This document shows, one piece after another, positions 6,047 to 10,265 of a stretch of 10,265 nt of DNA (position 1 is its first letter; the number at the start of each line of letters is the position of its first letter). The translations under genes and the position numbers were made by a program. Location: positions 1 to 10,265 of the forward strand of contig CANHVD010000151.1 of assembly GCA_947463775.1 (NCBI GenBank). The letters run 5' to 3'. The DNA comes from Planctomycetaceae bacterium (GTDB lineage: Bacteria > Planctomycetota > Planctomycetia > Planctomycetales > Planctomycetaceae). The notes beneath the pieces are model-generated. The model ran no database searches. It was not told the DNA's origin and was given only the letters and a program-made list of their open reading frames with translations.

Positions 6047-7702
6047 ATGGCAACGGTGACAGTAAACGGTAAAGAAGTTGAGATCGGCGCGAGTGAGCGG
6101 CTGAACTGTATTCAGGCAGCCTCAAAGGTCGGCGTTGAGATCCCGGCCTACTGCTGGCATCCGGCTCTCTCGGTCGTGGCCAGTTGTCGCATGTGTCTGG
6201 TTGAAGTGGGCGATAAGAAACCAGACGGCACTGTGGCAATGCAGCCCAAGCTGGTTCCGGGCTGTCAGACTCCTGCGAAGGACGGAACAGTCATTATCTC
6301 GGACAGCCAGAAGGTCAAAGACGCGCGAAAAGCGACGCTTGAATATCTGCTGCTGAACCATCCGCTCGATTGCCCTACCTGCGATCAGGCCGGTGAATGT
6401 TACCTGCAGGACTATAGCTTCAATTACGGTCGAGGCTACAGTCGCCTGAATGAGCCGAAGAATATCAAGCCGGACAAGACTTATATCGGCGATCAGATCA
6501 CACTGTTCACTGATCGTTGCATCATGTGTACTCGCTGTGTTCGGTTTACTCGTGAAGTAAGCGGCTCGGCCGAACTGCAGGTCGTCAGTCGAGGTTCACA
6601 CGAAGAGATTGATATTTTCCCCGGGCATCCGGTAAATAATCCGCTGGCTGGAAATGTCGTTGACCTGTGCCCTGTAGGCGCACTTTGCAGCAAAGACTTC
6701 CTATATCAGCAGCGTGTCTGGTGGCTGAAAAGTCAGTCGTCTGTCTGCCCCGGCTGCAGCACTGGTTGCAGCATAACGGTCGATCAAAATGAAGAGCGTG
6801 TCTACCGACTTCATCCGCGAACGAACGAAAAGGCTCAGGGACACTTCATGTGTGACGAGGGTCGCTTCGGCTGGAAGTACACGCATTCTGACCAGCGTCT
6901 GACCTCACCAGAGGCACGAACGAACGGACACGTAACGTCGTCTGACTTTGACTCAGTCCTTGGTTCTGTTCGAACGGCCTTGAAAAAGGCGGCTCAGGGC
7001 AAGGGTAAAGTTGCAGCGGTGTTGTCTCCATGGATGACAGTTGAAGAAGCCTATCTGCTGGCTGGCTTCCTGAAGAGCTTGTCCGGTGAAGTCACTCTGG
7101 CGATGGGGCCGGTCCGCATCGAAGGCAAAGACGATCAGTTCCCGAAGGACGTCAAAGGCAACGTCGTTGAGCCTGTGAAGTTCACCATTCGCGCCGAGAA
7201 GGCTCCTAATCGTGCTGGCGTTGAAGCCGTGCTGAGCCACTTTGCTGGCGATGTCATGCCATTTGAAGAACTCCTTCGACTTTCATCAACCGGAAAATTC
7301 AGCGCGGTCTATCTGGTCGGCGGAGATCCGGAAGGCTGGATCAGTGAGATTCAGGCGGAGGCATTCAGCAAGATCGAAACTGTGATTGTGCAGGACATCC
7401 TGTCGTCTCCGGTTTTGAAGCACGCGACTCATGTGCTGCCCTCGGGAACCTTCGTCGAGCGGGAAGGTGTGTTCGTAAATCATAAGGGGCTTGCCCAAAT
7501 GATTCGTCGGTCTGTGCGAGGACCTGACGGGACTCGTCCGGATGGACGACTTCTGTGGGAGCTTGCGGAACGATCGGGACTCATTCAGACGGATACACTG
7601 CGAAGCGAGATTGCTTCAGCGATTCCGGCGTTGGCTGTGATTGGTAATGCGGAACTGAAGGTTAACGGCGTTCTTTTGGACGAGGCCGTCGTCGCTGTAT
7701 GA
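6047..7702 (+). CDS. nuoG: NADH-quinone oxidoreductase subunit G (NuoG), short form
   Basis: The 75 kDa-type iron-sulfur subunit that carries electrons from NuoF toward NuoI. In the 551-residue product the ferredoxin-like N-terminus has N1b ligands Cys36, Cys47, Cys50 and Cys73. His105-x3-Cys109-x2-Cys112-x5-Cys118 binds N5. Cys158, Cys161, Cys164 and Cys208 bind N4. The off-path N7 site is complete as Cys234-x2-Cys237-x3-Cys241-x27-Cys269. The rest is a reduced molybdopterin-oxidoreductase-like domain, with family-like segments VYLVGGDPEG (421-430) and LPSGTFVEREG (464-474). It is much shorter than E. coli NuoG (about 900 residues) or Thermus Nqo3 (about 780), so the C-terminal region is trimmed. 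There is no sign of a frameshift: the stop is followed by non-coding sequence and then nuoH. ATG 6047 has AGGGA 5 bases upstream. Confidence 0.95.
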   Translation: MATVTVNGKEVEIGASERLNCIQAASKVGVEIPAYCWHPALSVVASCRMCLVEVGDKKPDGTVAMQPKLVPGCQTPAKDGTVIISDSQKVKDARKATLEYLLLNHPLDCPTCDQAGECYLQDYSFNYGRGYSRLNEPKNIKPDKTYIGDQITLFTDRCIMCTRCVRFTREVSGSAELQVVSRGSHEEIDIFPGHPVNNPLAGNVVDLCPVGALCSKDFLYQQRVWWLKSQSSVCPGCSTGCSITVDQNEERVYRLHPRTNEKAQGHFMCDEGRFGWKYTHSDQRLTSPEARTNGHVTSSDFDSVLGSVRTALKKAAQGKGKVAAVLSPWMTVEEAYLLAGFLKSLSGEVTLAMGPVRIEGKDDQFPKDVKGNVVEPVKFTIRAEKAPNRAGVEAVLSHFAGDVMPFEELLRLSSTGKFSAVYLVGGDPEGWISEIQAEAFSKIETVIVQDILSSPVLKHATHVLPSGTFVEREGVFVNHKGLAQMIRRSVRGPDGTRPDGRLLWELAERSGLIQTDTLRSEIASAIPALAVIGNAELKVNGVLLDEAVVAV

Positions 7703-7715
7703 AAACAAAGGTGAG

Positions 7716-7741
7716 CGGAAGGTTTGAACGAGAACTTTCCG
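7716..7741 (+). repeat. Small hairpin in nuoG-nuoH spacer
   Basis: CGGAAGGTT (7716-7724) pairs with AACTTTCCG (7733-7741) over 9 bp including one G-T pair, with an 8-base loop. It starts 13 bases after the nuoG stop. A weaker 5-bp AAAGG/CCTTT stem follows at 7752-7770. Neither is followed by a clear T-tract, so I treat them as possible mRNA structures rather than terminators. The rest of the 107-base spacer shows nothing else. Confidence 0.4.
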
Positions 7742-7794
7742 ATTGATCGCCAAAGGCTCGGCGGACCTTTATCTGGCCCTGCCAGTTGCCGAAT

Positions 7795-7799
7795 GAGGA
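7795..7799 (+). promoter_or_regulatory. Ribosome binding site that fixes the nuoH start
   Basis: GAGGA lies 10 bases before ATG 7810. It argues against the in-frame TTG at 7786, which would add eight residues unlike the family and would place this site inside the gene. Confidence 0.6.
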
Positions 7800-7809
7800 C
7801 ATAAATTTT

Positions 7810-9006
7810 ATGCCAGAGATTCTGATTACTCTTTTGACCATCGGTGTTGTCGTCGCGGCGATTCCGGGGGTTTGTAACTATTTGATTCTGCTCGAACGCA
7901 AATTGTCGGCCTGGATGCAGGACCGCATTGGTCCCAACCGCGTGGGTCCCATGGGGCTGTTCCAGCCTCTGGCTGACGGCATCAAGCTGCTTCTGAAAGA
8001 AGAAGTCGTTCCGCCGCATGTCGACAAAGTGCTCTATCTATTGGCCCCTGCCCTGTCCGTGTTTACCGCGATGATGGCGTTTGCCGTAGTGCCATTCGGC
8101 CCTGTCGACGATTCGGTTCCCAGCTTCCTGCGTTTCATCATTGCTCCGAATATCAACATCGGTCTGATTTTCATCTTCGCCATCACCAGCCTTGGTGTCT
8201 ACGGAATTGTTTTGGGCGGCTGGGCATCGAACAACAAGTACAGTGCTCTGGGTGCGATGCGAGCCAGTGCACAAGTCGTGAGCTATGAAATTCCGCTGGG
8301 GATGTCAGTGCTTGGGCTGGCACTGATGTCAGGAACACTCAACCTTGAAGAGCTGATGCATCAGCAGACTCAGGGCGGGATCATGAGTTGGAACATCTGG
8401 TTTCAGCCTTTGGCCGCAATCATGTTCTTCACAGCGTCACTTGCAGAAGCCAACCGATTGCCATTCGACCTTGCAGAATGCGAACAGGAACTGATCGGTG
8501 GCTGGCACACGGAATACAGCGCGTTGAAATGGGCGTTGTTCTTCCTTGGCGAATACACGCACATGATCACGATCAGTTTCCTGACCTCAATCCTCTTCCT
8601 CGGAGGCTGGAACATGCCATTCATCGCGGAAGCGACCAGCAATTATCCGGGAGTATGGCTGGTGAAGCTACTCGTCTTGTTCGGCAAGGCGTTTTCATTC
8701 ATCTGCCTGATGATCATGCTTCGCTGGACAATTCCTCGATTCCGGTTCGACCAATTGATGGAACTGGCGTGGAAGGTCATGATCCCACTGTCGCTTGCGA
8801 ATTTGGTCATGGTCATGTTCTGCATGCAATTTGGGTTCAATCGTTGGTGGTTGTTCGTCGGTTCACTCGGACTGTTCGCAGCCTGGGGCGTCATCAGTGC
8901 GAATCTTCGAGAGGCGGAACTGGCTGCACGACCTGGTTATGTGAAGCCAAAGAAAAAGGCTCCTGCGGTAGCTCATGGTCACGGCCACGCTGCCGGACAT
9001 CATTGA
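7810..9006 (+). CDS. nuoH: NADH-quinone oxidoreductase subunit H (NuoH), C-terminally extended
   Basis: Membrane subunit (ND1 homologue) that forms the membrane side of the quinone tunnel and links it to the proton-pumping arm. The 398-residue product is hydrophobic throughout. Conserved parts are LLERKLSAWMQDRIGPNR at about 27-44, LFQPLADGIKLLLKEE at about 50-65, and the acidic quinone-loop stretch AEANRLPFDLAECEQEL at 212-228 followed by HTEYS and FFLGEY. It exceeds E. coli NuoH (325 residues). After the usual last helix (about 320-340) there is a further hydrophobic segment WWLFVGSLGLFAAWGVISA (346-364), a lysine patch (KPKKK, 379-383) and a histidine-rich end (HGHGHAAGHH, 389-398). The extra helix should change which side of the membrane the tail faces. 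Identity is firm; the role of the tail is unknown. Confidence 0.96.
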   Translation: MPEILITLLTIGVVVAAIPGVCNYLILLERKLSAWMQDRIGPNRVGPMGLFQPLADGIKLLLKEEVVPPHVDKVLYLLAPALSVFTAMMAFAVVPFGPVDDSVPSFLRFIIAPNINIGLIFIFAITSLGVYGIVLGGWASNNKYSALGAMRASAQVVSYEIPLGMSVLGLALMSGTLNLEELMHQQTQGGIMSWNIWFQPLAAIMFFTASLAEANRLPFDLAECEQELIGGWHTEYSALKWALFFLGEYTHMITISFLTSILFLGGWNMPFIAEATSNYPGVWLVKLLVLFGKAFSFICLMIMLRWTIPRFRFDQLMELAWKVMIPLSLANLVMVMFCMQFGFNRWWLFVGSLGLFAAWGVISANLREAELAARPGYVKPKKKAPAVAHGHGHAAGHH

Positions 9007-9013
9007 TTTCAGG

Positions 9014-9067
9014 TTTGAAATTTCGAATTTGAGATTACCAGAACACTGAAAACTGAATACTGAAAAC
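9014..9067. repeat. AT-rich repeat and 7-bp tandem repeat between nuoH and nuoI
   Basis: The first part contains TTTGAAATT (9014-9022) and ATTTGAGATT (9027-9036), both also present in the nuoF-nuoG spacer. AAATT and AATTT (9018-9022, 9026-9030) form a small inverted repeat around TCG. The second part is a tandem repeat of three 7-base units, ACTGAAA, ACTGAAT, ACTGAAA (9045-9065). Such CTGAAAA-type and AAATTTGA-type words look like dispersed intergenic repeats. The element fills most of the 69-base spacer and leaves nuoI without a recognisable ribosome-binding site. Confidence 0.6.
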
Positions 9068-9075
9068 CTACTCTT

Positions 9076-9747
9076 ATGACTGAAACAAAAGCCAAACCGA
9101 AGAAGACGGTGGCGTGGGTGGAGGAGCCTCAATTGGGCTTCTGGGAATCCACGTTTGTTCCGGCCATCATGAAGGGTCTGAAAACGACCCTGAAGCATGT
9201 GACCGATCGAGCCCCGGTGACGCAGCAGTACCCGGAACAGAAGCCCGATCTGCCTCTGCACTACAGAGGTGTCCACCGGCTGAACCGAGATGAAAAAGAT
9301 CGCGTGAAGTGTGTGGCCTGCATGATGTGTGCAACCGCCTGCCCCGCGAACTGCATTTCGATTGAAGCTCAGGCAGCGCCGCCCGAATGGCCAGACCGCG
9401 ATAAGTTTCCGAAGTCGTTTGTGCTGGATGAACTGCGATGCATCTACTGCGGAATGTGCGAGGAAGCATGCCCGGTTGATGCCATTGAATTGACTCACAT
9501 CTATGACCTGACGGGGGAAACTCGTGAAGCATTGATGTTCGATCGTGAAAAACTGCTCAGCGTTTACGACAAAACAAAAGACAACCCAAGAGATCCGGTC
9601 CGAACTCGGCGCGGCATTCTGGGACCTGCTGCGGAGTTTGCATCTCTGCCGACACTTGGTCCGGCCACTGTCGTCCCTGACTCAGATCGATCTGCCAAGA
9701 ATCCAACTGCGGGTGTGATCAAGGGCAGCCTGGGAGCAAACTCATGA
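9076..9747 (+). CDS. nuoI: NADH-quinone oxidoreductase subunit I (NuoI)
   Basis: The 23 kDa-type (TYKY) ferredoxin-like subunit holding clusters N6a and N6b, which connect NuoG to cluster N2 in NuoB. The 223-residue product has two complete [4Fe-4S] motifs: Cys79, Cys82, Cys85 and Cys89 (CVACMMCATACP) and Cys122, Cys125, Cys128 and Cys132 (CIYCGMCEEACP). Upstream, about residues 22-45 form the amphipathic segment that usually lies on the membrane, followed by LHYRGVHRL (61-69). It is longer than E. coli NuoI (180 residues) because of a low-complexity tail from about residue 170, rich in Pro, Ala, Gly and Ser. ATG 9076 has no clear ribosome-binding site. Its stop overlaps the nuoJ start in ATGA. 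Confidence 0.96.
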   Translation: MTETKAKPKKTVAWVEEPQLGFWESTFVPAIMKGLKTTLKHVTDRAPVTQQYPEQKPDLPLHYRGVHRLNRDEKDRVKCVACMMCATACPANCISIEAQAAPPEWPDRDKFPKSFVLDELRCIYCGMCEEACPVDAIELTHIYDLTGETREALMFDREKLLSVYDKTKDNPRDPVRTRRGILGPAAEFASLPTLGPATVVPDSDRSAKNPTAGVIKGSLGANS

Positions 9748-10265
9748 TGGACTGGTTACAAGCACACCCAATGACAGTCGTCGGCCTCGTGCTCTGGGCT
9801 GTCGGGGTTCTCTGGCTGATGCCCGGAAAGCAAGCCGGTTCGACGCGGCCAAAGATTCCGGGGCTTTTGTTCACAGCTGCAGGACTTTTTGCATTCTGCC
9901 TGTCCTGCGGAAAGCCTCAGACCCAATTGGCTGACGAAGTCATGTTTTGGGTCTTTGCAGTCAGTGCCCTGCTCTGCGGAGTGCTGATGATTACGGCGAA
10001 GAACCCGGTCTATGCAGCCCTGTGGTTTGCTCTGGCAACTCTCGCGACCTGCGGTCTGTTTCTTCTCCAGAGTGCGCCGTTTCTGGCTGCAGCCACCATC
10101 ATCGTTTACGCAGGTGCGGTGATCGTCACGTTCCTGTTTGTGATCATGCTGGCTCAGCAAAGTGGTGCTGCCGGTTACGACCAGAAATCCGGTCAATCAG
10201 TAATGGCAACCATCTCAGCCTTTGTATTGCTGGGTGCTGTTGCCATGACTCTTCAGCAGGAGAAA
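9744..10265 (+). CDS. nuoJ: NADH-quinone oxidoreductase subunit J (NuoJ), partial, N-terminally extended
   Basis: Membrane subunit (ND6 homologue) next to NuoA, H and K; its third helix takes part in coupling electron transfer to proton pumping. The gene is cut by the window end after 174 codons. The family core begins around residue 67, with a first helix to about 84, the AKNPVYAALWF motif (85-95), then LLQSAPFLAAATIIVYAGAV (107-126), the helix with the conserved tyrosine-glycine region. Ahead of this is an unusual N-terminal extension with two predicted membrane helices (about 10-26 and 38-54). The start ATG at 9744 overlaps the nuoI stop by 4 bases and has GGGAG at 9732-9736 with 7 bases of spacing, which supports the long form. 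A later ATG at 9942 (residue 67) would give the standard size but has only a weak upstream purine stretch. Confidence 0.92.
   Translation, partial: MMDWLQAHPMTVVGLVLWAVGVLWLMPGKQAGSTRPKIPGLLFTAAGLFAFCLSCGKPQTQLADEVMFWVFAVSALLCGVLMITAKNPVYAALWFALATLATCGLFLLQSAPFLAAATIIVYAGAVIVTFLFVIMLAQQSGAAGYDQKSGQSVMATISAFVLLGAVAMTLQQEK

Noticed and set aside
8388..9032. Open frame of 214 codons on the plus strand overlapping nuoH in another phase
   Set aside because: The nuoH frame carries clear ND1-family motifs through this region; the alternative translation is low complexity and rich in His, Arg and Pro without a domain.
1..10265. Mobile element, CRISPR array, toxin-antitoxin, defence system or biosynthetic cluster
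   Set aside because: No transposase, integrase, regularly spaced repeats, tRNA or related protein motifs are present; apart from the methyltransferase all genes are complex I subunits.

Overview
The window carries most of a bacterial respiratory complex I (NADH:quinone oxidoreductase, nuo) operon on the + strand, in the order nuoA-B-C-D-E-F-G-H-I-J. It is preceded by an unrelated FkbM-type methyltransferase gene, and nuoJ runs off the right edge. Separate nuoC and nuoD genes, GTG starts for nuoA and nuoF, moderate GC, a short NuoG, terminal extensions on NuoH and NuoJ, and AT-rich repeats between genes together suggest a member of the Planctomycetes. That assignment is inference from gene style only.

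Layout: 79-873 FkbM-family SAM-dependent methyltransferase. 874-1207 non-coding spacer with a GC palindrome, a weak promoter candidate and a possible 18-codon leader ORF. 1208-2686 nuoA, nuoB and nuoC, overlapping by 10 and 8 bases. 2687-2810 spacer with two interleaved inverted repeats. 2811-5886 nuoD, nuoE and nuoF, closely packed. 5887-6046 spacer with nested hairpins, a short tandem repeat and an 11-bp AT-rich palindrome. 6047-7702 nuoG. 7703-7809 spacer with a small hairpin. 7810-9006 nuoH. 9007-9075 spacer with related AT-rich repeats and a 7-bp tandem repeat. 9076-9747 nuoI. 9744 to the end nuoJ (partial).

Function: NuoE, NuoF and NuoG form the NADH-oxidising arm (FMN plus Fe-S clusters). 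NuoB, C, D and I form the connecting arm that passes electrons to quinone. NuoA, H and J are membrane subunits. All cysteine and histidine ligands for the nine known clusters (N1a, N1b, N2, N3, N4, N5, N6a, N6b and the off-path N7) can be read from the sequence, so the encoded enzyme should be a complete, NADH-linked complex I. The remaining membrane subunits (K, L, M, N) presumably lie beyond the right edge.

I see no defence system, mobile element, CRISPR array or RNA gene. The protein content is ordinary core metabolism. The less ordinary features are the structured or repetitive spacers inside the operon, the extra membrane segments on NuoH and NuoJ, and the short NuoG that still keeps the N7 site.
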